A DNA stretch of 64,000 bases from Terrisporobacter mayombei (GCF_020748465.1 NZ_JAHZMP010000002.1:682001-746000); one strand, 5' to 3'; counted from the stretch's first letter, positions 1-8,818 are shown. A program made the numbers and translations. Notes: generated by a model not told the origin, from the letters alone.

Positions 1-61
1 TAGTAGTAACAAATAGTTTAATTATTTCAATAAACACTATATATTGTATAACCTATAATTT

Positions 62-90
62 AAAGCCTAGTTCTAACATCGCTAGGCTTT
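62..90 (+). terminator. Hairpin terminator near the left edge
   Basis: A perfect 9-bp inverted repeat (aaagcctag / ctaggcttt) with an 11-nt loop is followed by a T-rich tract. It probably ends the gene lying to the left of the window. A second, imperfect hairpin follows at 101-138. Confidence 0.7.
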
Positions 91-100
91 CTTTATTCTT

Positions 101-138
101 TAAAAACAGGTACTTAATAATTTAGGTGCTTGTTTTTA
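101..138 (+). terminator. Second hairpin, imperfect inverted repeat
   Basis: Arms 101-115 and 124-138 pair along about 15 nt with several G-U pairs, and the right arm ends in a T run. It is stacked directly behind the hairpin at 62-90, so transcription entering from the left meets three hairpins before the first gene. Confidence 0.5.
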
Positions 139-169
139 GAAAATAATTACTCATGATATTTCCTCCTTG

Positions 170-199
170 AGAGCAGCTAATAATTTAGTTGCTCTTTTT
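170..199 (+). terminator. Third hairpin with T5 tail, before first gene
   Basis: The arms agagcagcta and tagttgctct pair with one wobble and are followed by ttttt and attATG. This is the first copy of a hairpin-T5-ATG arrangement that recurs at many gene junctions of this prophage. Confidence 0.6.
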
Positions 200-223
200 A
201 TTATGTTTGAAAGGTGTGTTGAT

Positions 224-652
224 ATGGCTAAAAAATGGATAGATGGTAATAAAATAGCAGAGGTTACAGAGATGCCAGAAGATTTATATAGATATGATGA
301 TCTAATGAAATCTGTACCTAATTTTGATAAGACTGATGGTGCAAAGAAAGTATATTCAAGAAAAGAATATATTATATTGCAAGTCAAGAAAGGGTATGTA
401 GTTTATAATACGACAAGACCTTTTGAAAAATCTCATACACATCTTAGAAGTTTCAGTATGGCCAAGACTATAATTGATAATTGCATTATTAAGAAAGCAC
501 CTAAAACAAATAACTTATATTTACTAGAAAGTCACGTTAGAGTAAGTGATGATACTAAGTATATAAAGTTAGTAGAGGAATTGATTGAAGCTAAAAGAGA
601 TAAGGACAAATTGAAATATAGAAATAAAAATATAAATAGCAAGAAGAAATAA
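224..652 (+). CDS. Phage protein of unknown function (142 aa)
   Basis: I do not recognise this protein. The ATG at 224 follows an AAGGTG ribosome binding site and gives 142 residues; a longer reading from a TTG at 167 would run through a terminator hairpin and is unlikely. The protein is charged and ends in a Lys/Asn-rich tail, with no membrane segment or cysteine motif. It precedes a small putative metallopeptidase gene and lies upstream of the terminase genes, in the position of late-regulatory or accessory phage genes. Sequence shows a real gene (start site, codon use); function is unknown. Confidence 0.65.
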   Translation: MAKKWIDGNKIAEVTEMPEDLYRYDDLMKSVPNFDKTDGAKKVYSRKEYIILQVKKGYVVYNTTRPFEKSHTHLRSFSMAKTIIDNCIIKKAPKTNNLYLLESHVRVSDDTKYIKLVEELIEAKRDKDKLKYRNKNINSKKK

Positions 653-679
653 AATGATTATAGCACTGTGAGGTATGTT

Positions 680-976
680 GTGGAAATAAGGGATAAAGTA
701 AAAATAGGTTCTATGGAATATCAAGTTATAAGAACAGATAAACCAGTATTATTAGATAATCAAGTTTGTAATGGAATTATAGACTATGAAAACTTATTTA
801 TAGAGATAAGTACTAATAGAGCAAACCAAAAGCAAGAAGAAACATTTATACATGAGATACTTCATGGAATTATACATGAAAGAAATTTAATTCTTGAAGA
901 TGAAGAGATGATTGTTGAAGAAATTAGCACGGGATTATATCAGTTCATAAAAGATAATCCTAAAATATTTGAATAA
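680..976 (+). CDS. Small HExxH putative metallopeptidase
   Basis: The protein is about 98 residues with a clear HExxH zinc-protease signature (HEILH) in its middle, followed by GIIHE, which offers a further zinc ligand. This resembles the small ImmA/IrrE-related peptidases of phages, but it lacks any extra domain. I chose the GTG at 680, six bases after GAGG; a GTG at 668 lies inside that ribosome binding site. ImmA-type enzymes cleave phage repressors, but no repressor gene is visible here, so the substrate is unknown. It may alternatively be a phage SprT-like protein. Confidence 0.65.
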   Translation: MEIRDKVKIGSMEYQVIRTDKPVLLDNQVCNGIIDYENLFIEISTNRANQKQEETFIHEILHGIIHERNLILEDEEMIVEEISTGLYQFIKDNPKIFE

Positions 977-1046
977 AAAAGAAGGAAAACCTCGAATTAA
1001 GTAGAATGTAAGTATAGTTATTGCATTTTATAAAGGGAGAGAAAAT

Positions 1047-1679
1047 ATGGAAAGTAAATCATATAAAGAAGAAATGAAAGAGTTAATAAATGAAACACAT
1101 AAAAAGGATGTTAAAGATACTATTTTGATAATAGTTAAAGATTATTATTATAGGAGTGAAGAAGATAGAGTTATATTAGAAAAGATATTAAAAGATTTTA
1201 TAATTGATATAGATAAAGTATCTCTTTTATCTTTGATAATATTTACAGTATCACCTATGATAAACGGGATGTTTGGTGATTACAAATACTTCACTATACT
1301 TGTTTATTTAGCATTGTATGTTGTTTTAGCGGTATTAATATCCTCTTTTGCAAAACAATACAAATTTTATAATTTATATCTTGATACAATAAATAACTTA
1401 AGAGAAAAGAAAATAGTAATATTAAAAAAAGTAGTTAAAGAAATAGAATCAAAAGAAGAAACAAAATCAGAAGAAGAAACAAAATCAGAAGAAGAAACAG
1501 AATCAGAAGAAAGAAATATAATCAAAATAATAGATAGAATCAAAGAAATAATAGATAGAATCAAAGAAATAATAGATAGAATCAAAGAAAGGATAGAATC
1601 AAAGAAAGAAACAAAATCAAAAGAAGAAACAAAATCAAAAGAAGAAATAGAATTAAAATATGATAGCAGAGTTAAATAG
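1047..1679 (+). CDS. Membrane protein with repeat-rich charged tail
   Basis: A 210-residue protein of unknown function. Residues about 55-105 form two hydrophobic segments separated by a short Gly/Asp/Lys loop, so it is probably a membrane hairpin. The C-terminal half is low complexity: several copies of a Glu-Glu-Thr-Lys-Ser type hexamer, then three tandem copies of the heptad IKEIIDR, then Lys-rich hexamers. The heptads are encoded by perfect 21-bp direct repeats, which suggests recent tandem expansion and a coiled coil whose length may vary. The ribosome binding site gggagag precedes the ATG. Confidence 0.7.
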   Translation: MESKSYKEEMKELINETHKKDVKDTILIIVKDYYYRSEEDRVILEKILKDFIIDIDKVSLLSLIIFTVSPMINGMFGDYKYFTILVYLALYVVLAVLISSFAKQYKFYNLYLDTINNLREKKIVILKKVVKEIESKEETKSEEETKSEEETESEERNIIKIIDRIKEIIDRIKEIIDRIKERIESKKETKSKEETKSKEEIELKYDSRVK

Positions 1680-1763
1680 ATAGATAAAAAATATATTTTT
1701 GAAGATATAAAATTAATTGAAAGTAATGAGTTATTAAAATAAAACTAGAAAGGTAGGGCTAAA

Positions 1764-2069
1764 TTGTTAGAGATAATTAATGAAATAGTTGATTTAATTG
1801 ATGATGCTTTCGACAATAAACACTTATTAAATTGTAATTTAGTAGGTTTATATAATTACATTAAATATGGAAATGAAGATTTTGATGGTGATAATAAAGG
1901 TATAGAATTTGTATATAAGATAATCTTTGGAGTAAAAGCGATAGAAAATCAATTTGATATTTATAAATATAAAGAAGAATACTTAAATGCAATAAATAAT
2001 TTACCGAAAGAATATAATGTTGAATTAACTAATGAAGTTGATTTATTAAAGAAATACTTTATAAAATAA
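1764..2069 (+). CDS. Small acidic phage protein, unknown (101 aa)
   Basis: An unrecognised 101-residue protein rich in Asp, Asn and Ile, predicted soluble. It starts at a TTG preceded by AAAGGTAGGG and ends just before a strong terminator at 2068-2100. That terminator separates it from the terminase operon, so it belongs to the preceding transcription unit. Confidence 0.6.
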   Translation: MLEIINEIVDLIDDAFDNKHLLNCNLVGLYNYIKYGNEDFDGDNKGIEFVYKIIFGVKAIENQFDIYKYKEEYLNAINNLPKEYNVELTNEVDLLKKYFIK

Positions 2070-2104
2070 AAACACTTACAAGATAAATGTAAGTGTTTTT
2101 TATT
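2068..2104 (+). terminator. Strong terminator before terS
   Basis: A perfect 12-bp inverted repeat (aaaaacacttac / gtaagtgttttt) with a 9-nt loop and T tail separates the small upstream genes from the packaging and head module. Confidence 0.85.
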
Positions 2105-2140
2105 GTATAAATTTACAAAACGAATGAACGAGGTGGTGAT

Positions 2141-3019
2141 ATGGCAAGAGTAAGAAGTCCTAATAGAGATAAAGCTTTTGAGATATACAAAGAAAACGAT
2201 GGAAATATTACAAATAGAGAAATAGCCAATATTCTTGGCATATCTGAGAAGAGTATATCAGGATGGAAATCTAAAGATAAATGGAATGATAAATTAAACG
2301 GAGTACTCCAAAAGAACAAACGGAGTACTTCAAATAAAAAAGTAACTAAAAAAAAGGCAGAAAAACAAGTTGCGAATGATGAAGTTGAGTCGGTATTGGA
2401 AGATACTGAACTTACTGAAAAACAAAGGCTTTTCTGTATTTATTATATAGAAGATTTTAACGCTACTAAAGCCTATCAGAAAGCTTATAAATGTGATTAT
2501 CAAACTGCACATAAAAATGGTTGGAGATTGAAGGCAAATAAAGGCATAAAATTAGAAATAGACAGACTGACTGAAGAATGCTTACAAGAACAAGAAATTA
2601 ATTCTAAGCTACTTAATAAAAGATTATTTCAAAAGTATATGAATATAGCTTTCTCTGATATAACTGATTTCTTAGAATTTAATAGTGAGAAAGTGGAAGG
2701 GGAGTTTGGACCATATCTAAAAAATAGTGTAGTCCTAAAAGATAGTACTCAACTGGACGGAACTCTTATAAGCGAAATTTCAGAAGGAAAAGACGGAATA
2801 AAGATAAAACTTCAAGATAAAATGAAAGCTTTACAATGGCTATCAGACAGAACGGACTTATTACCTACTCATACTCAAGCTAAGCTTGATTTAGAAATGC
2901 TTAAGCTAGAAGTTGAAATGAATAAGTTAGACAATACTCAAGAAGAAGTTGAAGAAGATGGATTTATAGAAGCTTTAGATGATACAACAAAAGAGGTATG
3001 GGATGATGAAGAAGATTGA
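2141..3019 (+). CDS. terS: Terminase small subunit
   Basis: A 292-residue DNA-packaging protein that recognises the phage pac/cos site and recruits the large subunit. The N-terminal 60 residues carry a helix-turn-helix (ITNREIANILGISEKSISGW). After a Lys-rich linker comes a terminase_2-type core starting LTEKQRLFCIYYIEDFNATKAYQKAY at about residue 93, typical of SPP1/PBSX-like small subunits. An acidic C-terminal tail follows. It starts after a GAGGTGGTG ribosome binding site and its end overlaps the start of terL. Confidence 0.9.
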   Translation: MARVRSPNRDKAFEIYKENDGNITNREIANILGISEKSISGWKSKDKWNDKLNGVLQKNKRSTSNKKVTKKKAEKQVANDEVESVLEDTELTEKQRLFCIYYIEDFNATKAYQKAYKCDYQTAHKNGWRLKANKGIKLEIDRLTEECLQEQEINSKLLNKRLFQKYMNIAFSDITDFLEFNSEKVEGEFGPYLKNSVVLKDSTQLDGTLISEISEGKDGIKIKLQDKMKALQWLSDRTDLLPTHTQAKLDLEMLKLEVEMNKLDNTQEEVEEDGFIEALDDTTKEVWDDEED

Positions 3020-4382
3020 TGATCTAAAAAAGAAATGGTCCAAGATAAAAAATAATAAAACTCATACAGTTAAGAAGGCTACTATAAAATTTAAACCATT
3101 CTCTAAAAAACAAAAGCAAGTATTGACTTGGTGGAATGATAATAGTCCAGTAAAAGATAAAGATGGAATTATAGCAGATGGAGCTATAAGGAGTGGTAAA
3201 ACTATTTCAATGTCATTATCTTACGCTATATGGGCGATGTCTAAGTTTAATGGTCAGAACTTCGGTATGGCAGGTAAAACAATAGGTTCATTTAGACGTA
3301 ATGTTTTATTTTGGCTTAAGCTAATGTTAAAAGCTAGGAACTACCAAATACAAGATAAAAGAGCAGATAATTTATTAGTAGCTAGTAAAGGCAATACTAC
3401 TAACTATTTTTATATATTTGGTGGCAAAGATGAAAGATCACAGGATTTAATCCAAGGTATAACTTTAGCTGGAATGTTCTTTGATGAAGTTGCATTAATG
3501 CCAGAAAGTTTTGTTAATCAAGCTACTGGCCGTTGTTCAGTTGAAGGCAGTAAATGGTGGTTTAACTGTAACCCTGGAGCACCTTTTCATTGGTTTAAAA
3601 AGAACTGGATAGATAAGGCAAAAGAAAAAAACTTACTATATCTGCATTTTACAATGGATGATAATCTGTCCTTACCTGAAAAGATTAAAAATAGATATAA
3701 GAGTATGTATGCAGGTGTATTCTATTTGAGATATATACTTGGGCAATGGGCAGTAGCGGATGGAGCAGTATATCCAATGTTTAATCCAGAAGTTCATGCA
3801 GTTGAATTAAAGAGAAACTGGACAAGAATATTTATAGCCGGTGACTTTGGTATTCAAAATGCTACCACTTTTGGTATATTTGGTTATTATGCCCCAGAAA
3901 AGAGATATCATCAAATAGCTTCTTACTATCATAATGGTAGAGAAGAAGGACAAAAGACAGTAAAAGAATATGTGGCAGATTTGAAAAACTTTATTCGAGA
4001 AAACATGGTAATTCCAGAATACATTACTATTGACCCTAGTGCTGCTGCTTTAATGGTAGAACTAAGAAAAGATACATGGTTCAGTAGACATAATATAAGA
4101 ATAATACCAGCAAAAAATAATGTTGAGATAGGAATACAGTTAGTATCTTATTTGCTTAATATAAATAAGTTAACACTAGACCCAAGCTGTACTTATGATA
4201 TAGAAGAGTTTAGTTCATATGTGTGGGATAGTGATAAGTTAGACAAAGGAAAAGAAGAGGTTGTAAAACTTAATGACCATGCTATGGATAAAATTAGGTA
4301 TGCAATTATGACAGATTCAAAAATACATAGAACTTTAGATAGAGCATTAAAACTATTTAGTGGAAAGGGTACGAGAGAATAG
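3003..4382 (+). CDS. terL: Terminase large subunit (PBSX/Terminase_3 family)
   Basis: This is the packaging motor ATPase and nuclease, 459 residues. The Walker A region reads GAIRSGKT, the Walker B region MFFDEVALMP, and the nuclease half contains FIAGDFG and TIDPSAAALM, which supply the usual acidic metal ligands. Length is normal for the family. The ATG at 3003 (or 3006) follows AAGAGGT within the end of terS; an ATG at 2979 lacks a ribosome binding site. It overlaps terS by 17 bp and is followed by the portal gene, the canonical packaging order. Confidence 0.95.
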   Translation: MMKKIDDLKKKWSKIKNNKTHTVKKATIKFKPFSKKQKQVLTWWNDNSPVKDKDGIIADGAIRSGKTISMSLSYAIWAMSKFNGQNFGMAGKTIGSFRRNVLFWLKLMLKARNYQIQDKRADNLLVASKGNTTNYFYIFGGKDERSQDLIQGITLAGMFFDEVALMPESFVNQATGRCSVEGSKWWFNCNPGAPFHWFKKNWIDKAKEKNLLYLHFTMDDNLSLPEKIKNRYKSMYAGVFYLRYILGQWAVADGAVYPMFNPEVHAVELKRNWTRIFIAGDFGIQNATTFGIFGYYAPEKRYHQIASYYHNGREEGQKTVKEYVADLKNFIRENMVIPEYITIDPSAAALMVELRKDTWFSRHNIRIIPAKNNVEIGIQLVSYLLNINKLTLDPSCTYDIEEFSSYVWDSDKLDKGKEEVVKLNDHAMDKIRYAIMTDSKIHRTLDRALKLFSGKGTRE

Positions 4383-4393
4383 GAGGTGAGAGA

Positions 4394-5962
4394 GTGGACA
4401 TATATAAACAAATGGATAAATCATTACTTGGTTTATATAGTACAGACCCAAGATTCATTGAAGAATTGCAAGAAGTAAAACAATATTATGAGTTTTATGA
4501 AGGGCGACCGGAATCAAGTGAAGATGACGAAGAAGATTGCCGAGGACAATTATGGAGAGTTAAAACAGATGACTATAAGCCTACACGTGAGGTAAGAAAT
4601 ATTACTAAGAAGCTAATGAAAAAGCAAAAAAGATTTATGACTGCAGTTAAACCTGACTTTCTAATAAAATCATTAGATGGAACGGAAGTTGGAAGAGTTG
4701 ATAATAAAAAAGCTATAATAAATAAAATATTAAATGACGGTAAGTTTTGGAATAAGTTCTCCAAAGCTTTTTTAGATTGTACTATTGGTAAGAGAGTTAT
4801 GCTCACATTAACAACTGATGTAGATGATAAAGGAAATCCTCTATCTGATAAACCAATAAGGTTTAGATTTTATACTATGCCAGAATTTACTTATGAATAT
4901 GATCCAAATGATGCAGAAAAATTAATTAAAGTACAAATAGCTTATCAAGATGAAAGTACAATAGGTAAAATACAACAAGAGCAAAGATGGCATAAATGGA
5001 TATATGAAATAAGAGACGATGGAAACTGCTGGGCAACTTATCAAATAGTAGACGGAGTAGATACTCAGGCTTTTGTAGAAACTGAGGATGAAGAAACTGG
5101 CGAGACTACAAAAAAAGAATTAAAAGAAGAATGGGATACTGGATTATCACAGTTACCATGCAAGGTAATATTCAACGACGGATTAACAGGAGATGTAAGA
5201 GGACATAGTGACGTAAAAGATTTAATTGATATTGCCATGGATTATAATAGGACACAATCAGATTATAGAGATGCACTTAAATTTAAAATGTTTGAACAAG
5301 ATGTTTTTACAAACACAGATCCTGCTAGTATAGAAGGGATAAAAATAGCGCCAGGTGCTTATATAGATTTAAAAGGTGACCCGGCATTAGGAACAGCAGA
5401 TGGAAGTGTTCCTACTCCTGGATATGGTAAATTAGCTTCTACATTTAATTTTCAAGTAGCAGCAGACAGTTATTTAACAGGACTTAAGAAGGATATGTAT
5501 GAACTTATGGACCAACCGTTACCAGAATCACTTGTCAATGTAGCAAGTGGTAAAGCACTTAGAATGTTGAATGACGATTTAATAGGTAGATGCGAAGAGA
5601 AGTGGCAGGAATGGGATGAAGCTGTACGTTGGTTAATAGATTTAATAACTGAAGTAGTTAATAAGGGAAATCTTTATAGAGATGTACAAGGCATTGAAGA
5701 TTTAAATATTAATACTTCATTAGAATTTTCACATAACTATCCTATTCCAGATGATGAAATACAAACAAAAGAATTAGCTATGAAAGAAGTTGAAGCTAAT
5801 GTACGCTCACATCAATCTTATATTAGAGACTTTGGAGATGCACAAGAAGCAGATAAAGAGTTTGATGAGATACTAGAGGAAATGGATAAAATCAATATGA
5901 CTCAAAATAGTATGAGTGGTTTAGATATTATTGATGAAAATGGAGATGAAACAGATGAGTAA
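4394..5962 (+). CDS. Portal protein (SPP1 gp6 family)
   Basis: A 522-residue portal subunit that forms the dodecameric DNA entry channel at one capsid vertex. It has the acidic N-terminal region and core typical of the Phage_prot_Gp6 family, including the stretch VKDLIDIAMDYNRTQSDYRDAL and a proline-rich segment near residue 370 (MDQPLPESLVNVASGKALR). The GTG start is preceded by an excellent AGGAGGTGAG. The gene lies directly after terL and overlaps the next small gene by 8 bp. Confidence 0.92.
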   Translation: MDIYKQMDKSLLGLYSTDPRFIEELQEVKQYYEFYEGRPESSEDDEEDCRGQLWRVKTDDYKPTREVRNITKKLMKKQKRFMTAVKPDFLIKSLDGTEVGRVDNKKAIINKILNDGKFWNKFSKAFLDCTIGKRVMLTLTTDVDDKGNPLSDKPIRFRFYTMPEFTYEYDPNDAEKLIKVQIAYQDESTIGKIQQEQRWHKWIYEIRDDGNCWATYQIVDGVDTQAFVETEDEETGETTKKELKEEWDTGLSQLPCKVIFNDGLTGDVRGHSDVKDLIDIAMDYNRTQSDYRDALKFKMFEQDVFTNTDPASIEGIKIAPGAYIDLKGDPALGTADGSVPTPGYGKLASTFNFQVAADSYLTGLKKDMYELMDQPLPESLVNVASGKALRMLNDDLIGRCEEKWQEWDEAVRWLIDLITEVVNKGNLYRDVQGIEDLNINTSLEFSHNYPIPDDEIQTKELAMKEVEANVRSHQSYIRDFGDAQEADKEFDEILEEMDKINMTQNSMSGLDIIDENGDETDE

Positions 5963-6248
5963 AACAATTTGCGATAAATGTGGAAGAAAATTCACAATAA
6001 AACTTCATACAAAAGAAAAAGATAACTTACAAATCACTTATTTTAAATGTCCAAAATGCTATGAAGAGTACATAATGACTGTCACAGATGAAGAACTTAG
6101 GAAAAATATGAAAGAAGCAGCTTCTTTAAGATATAAAATGCTACTTGATTGTAACGATAAAGAATCTATTAGAGATTATCATATACTTAAAAATAAGAAT
6201 TGCATAAGAGAGCAAGAACTTAAAAAAGAGTATTTAGGAGGAATATAA
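5955..6248 (+). CDS. Small zinc-ribbon phage protein
   Basis: A 97-residue protein with an N-terminal zinc ribbon: CDKCG at about residue 6 and CPKC about 30 residues later. The remainder is helical and charged. Several Firmicute siphophages carry a small zinc-ribbon gene between the portal and minor head genes; its role is not known to me. The ATG at 5955 is preceded by GGAG and overlaps the portal stop region; a longer reading from 5931 is less likely. Confidence 0.75.
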   Translation: MSKTICDKCGRKFTIKLHTKEKDNLQITYFKCPKCYEEYIMTVTDEELRKNMKEAASLRYKMLLDCNDKESIRDYHILKNKNCIREQELKKEYLGGI

Positions 6249-6491
6249 ATGAAATTACCAAATGGATATGAACAAGGCAAAGGAAAAGAAAAGCTTGCAT
6301 TAACTGTTAAGATGACTGAAACAGATATATTTAAAGCGTTTTTTAGAGAATACAGAATCATTCTAGAAGATGAAAGAATAGATAAAAGCATAAGGCTGGA
6401 ATATAATGATAGATTCAATATGATTATCAATGAAACTTGTGATAGGGAAGTTGTAAAAGATGGGGTTAAAGAAAATATATTGAATGAGTAG
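6249..6491 (+). CDS. Small phage protein, unknown (80 aa)
   Basis: An 80-residue charged, probably helical protein with a very strong ribosome binding site (AGGAGG). It follows the zinc-ribbon gene with no gap. No recognisable motif. Its place in the head operon suggests an accessory head or morphogenesis role, but this is inference only. Confidence 0.65.
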   Translation: MKLPNGYEQGKGKEKLALTVKMTETDIFKAFFREYRIILEDERIDKSIRLEYNDRFNMIINETCDREVVKDGVKENILNE

Positions 6492-6499
6492 GTGGATTA

Positions 6500-6745
6500 A
6501 TGGATAATAAAAGAATTGAACAAGCAATTGAACTTAAAAGTAAAATAGAAGAACTAGAAGAATATCTGTCATATTGCCCAAGAAGGAGGACTTTAGTCAA
6601 AGAAATCAAAACAAAGTCTTTTATTAGGTTTGGATGGTATGATGAGAAGAAGGAATATGAAATACCAGAAAATATAACAAAAGATATAGATATGTTCTTA
6701 TGGAAAGAACTAGGAAGATTAAAAAAAGAATATGAAGAGTTGTAA
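6500..6745 (+). CDS. Small coiled-coil phage protein (81 aa)
   Basis: An 81-residue protein whose ends are predicted coiled coil (EQAIELKSKIEELEEYL and KELGRLKKEYEEL), joined by a basic Arg/Lys stretch. Function unknown. It ends one base before a small hairpin-T5-ATG junction at 6746-6768. Confidence 0.6.
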   Translation: MDNKRIEQAIELKSKIEELEEYLSYCPRRRTLVKEIKTKSFIRFGWYDEKKEYEIPENITKDIDMFLWKELGRLKKEYEEL

Positions 6746-6768
6746 AGTCCTAATAGGACTTATTTTTA
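6746..6768 (+). terminator. Short hairpin with T5-ATG tail
   Basis: A short stem (agtcc / ggact) followed by TATTTTTATG. The ATG opens only a two-codon frame before TAA. The stem is short, so it may be a weak terminator or an mRNA processing/stability element. Member of the recurring junction family. Confidence 0.5.
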
Positions 6769-6794
6769 TGCCATAAATAAGATTGGAGTTTTGC

Positions 6795-7073
6795 ATGGAA
6801 GATAGAAAACTATATGAATTAACAAATGAAAATGATGAACTAAAGGCTAGAATGTGTGAAAAAGATAGTTTGATAGAAAAACTTACAAGTGATGAGCATA
6901 ATAATAAAATAATAAAAGAATATTTAGAAAATAGTATACAAAATTTAAAAATAGCAATAGGTGAATACGCGATAAGATGCTACCACGAAAACCAAGAATA
7001 TAATAAAGAACAACTGGATGATTTTGCAAATGAAAATGTGATTTTAAAAGTAATGCTTGATAGTCTTAAGTAA
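6795..7073 (+). CDS. Small coiled-coil phage protein (92 aa)
   Basis: A 92-residue acidic, mostly coiled-coil protein of unknown function. The ATG at 6795 lies six bases after GGAG; a TTG at 6783 would sit inside that site. The gene is flanked on both sides by the short hairpin-T5-ATG junctions, so it behaves like a self-contained cassette in the head operon. Confidence 0.6.
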   Translation: MEDRKLYELTNENDELKARMCEKDSLIEKLTSDEHNNKIIKEYLENSIQNLKIAIGEYAIRCYHENQEYNKEQLDDFANENVILKVMLDSLK

Positions 7074-7096
7074 AGCCCAAAAGGGCTTATTTTTAT
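7073..7096 (+). terminator. Short hairpin (aagccc/gggctt) with T5-ATG tail
   Basis: A perfect 6-bp stem with a 4-nt loop overlaps the preceding stop codon and is followed by ATTTTTATG. Same architecture as the junctions at 170, 6746, 8781, 8852, 11211 and 29146. Confidence 0.55.
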
Positions 7097-7116
7097 GCTA
7101 TTAAATAGGTGATAAC

Positions 7117-8532
7117 ATGGGATATATAGAAGATTTAGATAAATACCTAAAACGTAATAAAGTCAAACTTAATAAAAAAGAGCAACAAGAAATACTTAGA
7201 GTATATAATAAAGCTTTTGATAGTATGTTAAAGCAATATAAAAACAGTACACATAAAAAGAATGCTACTCAAATAGCAAGAACAGCATACTGTAAACAAC
7301 TTCATAGCGAAATATTATCAATAATAAAAGAACATAACATAAAAGTAACTGATGATATTCTAAATGCTCAAGTTGATACATTAATGCAAGGCGCAGAATA
7401 TTATAAAGATACAGAGTTATATAAAAATGTTACGAAACACGCTAATATCGTTAACAGGCAAGTAGTAGAGCAAATGATAAAAGGAAGTATATATAAAGAT
7501 GGAGTAGGATTAAGCAAAAGACTTTGGAAAGATGTAAATGCAAGTGGAGATAAGATAGAAACGGCTATAACAAGTCTTATTGCAGAAGGCAAAGGAGCAA
7601 CAGAAATAGCTAAAAACCTTACTCAATTTGCTAAAGGTGGGCATAGGACTTGGGATAAAGCTAAAATAAAAGAAAAACTAGGAAGCGCTTATGCTGGTAG
7701 ATATGGAGCAGGTGGAATAGATTATGAAGCTTTAAGACTTGCAAGAACTACACTTAATCATCAAGCACAGTTAACTCAAAAGAGTGCTAATCAAGTTAAT
7801 CCTTATGCGCAGAAATTAAAATACCATAGTGCTCATTCTTCTAATAGAACTTGTAAACAATGTGAAGATAGAGATGGACAAATATTCGATATTGACAAAT
7901 GCCCATTCGACCATCCTAATGGAATGTGTCATATGGAAGTAGTATATTGTATTAATGGTAAAGAAGTATCAAGTACTCAAATGGCAGATGACATAGGGAA
8001 ATGGATTAAGGGAGAAGAGAATAGTGGAACGATGGATATATTATATAGAAATATTCCATTAGAAGACATTAAAAAATATAGCCATATAAAAAATTCTGGT
8101 GCTATTTTTGGAGCATACAACGATGATAATGATCCATATGAAAAAAATAGATATAAGCATGCTAAAATGTATTATGAATCTATTAGAAACAGAGATAAAT
8201 CTTTAGAAATCAAAAAAATATCTATAAATACTGGATTTAAAGAAAAAGACATAGAAAATGTATATAATCATGTGTTTATGAATAAATATGAATTAGACGG
8301 TGGATTTAAAAGATTTGACCCTGATTATGATATGGCTTGTTCTTGGGCAAGATTAAGAGAAGGGAAAAATATTCAAGAACATGATATTATTATGTTAAAG
8401 CATGAAAGGCTTGAATATTACCTAATGAAGCGATACAATCTAAGTTATAGAAAGGCTCACGATATAGTAGAATCTAAATATGATTATAAAAAGGCAACTG
8501 ATGAGTTTAATAAGAGAAAGAAAGGAGTGTAA
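7117..8532 (+). CDS. MuF-type minor head protein with C-terminal toxin-like domain
   Basis: A 471-residue protein. Residues about 1-290 are a phage minor head protein of the SPP1 gp7 / Mu gpF type: the MuF core includes LARTTLNHQAQ (about 208-218), YHSAHSSNRTCKQCEDRDGQIF and a Cys/His set ending CHMEVVYC. SPP1 gp7 alone has about 310 residues, so some 165 extra residues follow. That extension (about 330-465) is a separate domain with YNHVFMNKYELDGGFKRFDPDYDM and HDIIMLKHERLEYYLM, rich in conserved-looking His, Asp and Glu. MuF domains fused to variable C-terminal toxins are known from temperate phages of Firmicutes. The gene directly after it would be the immunity gene. The toxin activity is inferred, not shown. 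Confidence 0.85.
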   Translation: MGYIEDLDKYLKRNKVKLNKKEQQEILRVYNKAFDSMLKQYKNSTHKKNATQIARTAYCKQLHSEILSIIKEHNIKVTDDILNAQVDTLMQGAEYYKDTELYKNVTKHANIVNRQVVEQMIKGSIYKDGVGLSKRLWKDVNASGDKIETAITSLIAEGKGATEIAKNLTQFAKGGHRTWDKAKIKEKLGSAYAGRYGAGGIDYEALRLARTTLNHQAQLTQKSANQVNPYAQKLKYHSAHSSNRTCKQCEDRDGQIFDIDKCPFDHPNGMCHMEVVYCINGKEVSSTQMADDIGKWIKGEENSGTMDILYRNIPLEDIKKYSHIKNSGAIFGAYNDDNDPYEKNRYKHAKMYYESIRNRDKSLEIKKISINTGFKEKDIENVYNHVFMNKYELDGGFKRFDPDYDMACSWARLREGKNIQEHDIIMLKHERLEYYLMKRYNLSYRKAHDIVESKYDYKKATDEFNKRKKGV

Positions 8533-8534
8533 AA

Positions 8535-8780
8535 ATGCTAGATTTTAAACTTATAAGAAAAGATGGAGACACATGGTATTACGAAGTTTACCCAGAAGGT
8601 AAAGTTGAGCATGTTAGTATAGTGTCTTTTAATATAAAAACCGGAGAAATGAATATTGTAGACTTAGGCACGTTTGATTGTTCACCACGAAAATACGCTT
8701 GCAAAGTTTTGAACAAGTTAGAAGATTATAGACAAAGTGGAGAAGAATATCCTGAAAAGGGTATGATAGCTTGGGGATAA
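8535..8780 (+). CDS. Candidate immunity protein for MuF toxin
   Basis: An 81-residue, small, acidic protein beginning two bases after the MuF-toxin stop codon and preceded by AAAGGAGTG, so it is translated together with it. It has a compact beta-rich look (DTWYYEVYPEGK, VSIVSFNIKTGEM) and ends in GMIAWG. The size, the tight coupling and the position behind a MuF fusion fit an immunity protein that protects the lysogen. No homologue was tested here; it could instead be an unrelated head accessory protein. Confidence 0.6.
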   Translation: MLDFKLIRKDGDTWYYEVYPEGKVEHVSIVSFNIKTGEMNIVDLGTFDCSPRKYACKVLNKLEDYRQSGEEYPEKGMIAWG

Positions 8781-8818
8781 AAAGCATTTACTAAATGAAC
8801 ATAGTAGGTGCTTTTTTT
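8781..8818 (+). terminator. Terminator after the MuF/immunity pair
   Basis: Arms 8781-8792 and 8803-8814 pair over 12 bp with wobbles and are followed by a T7 tract and ATG. A second hairpin follows at 8852. Confidence 0.7.
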
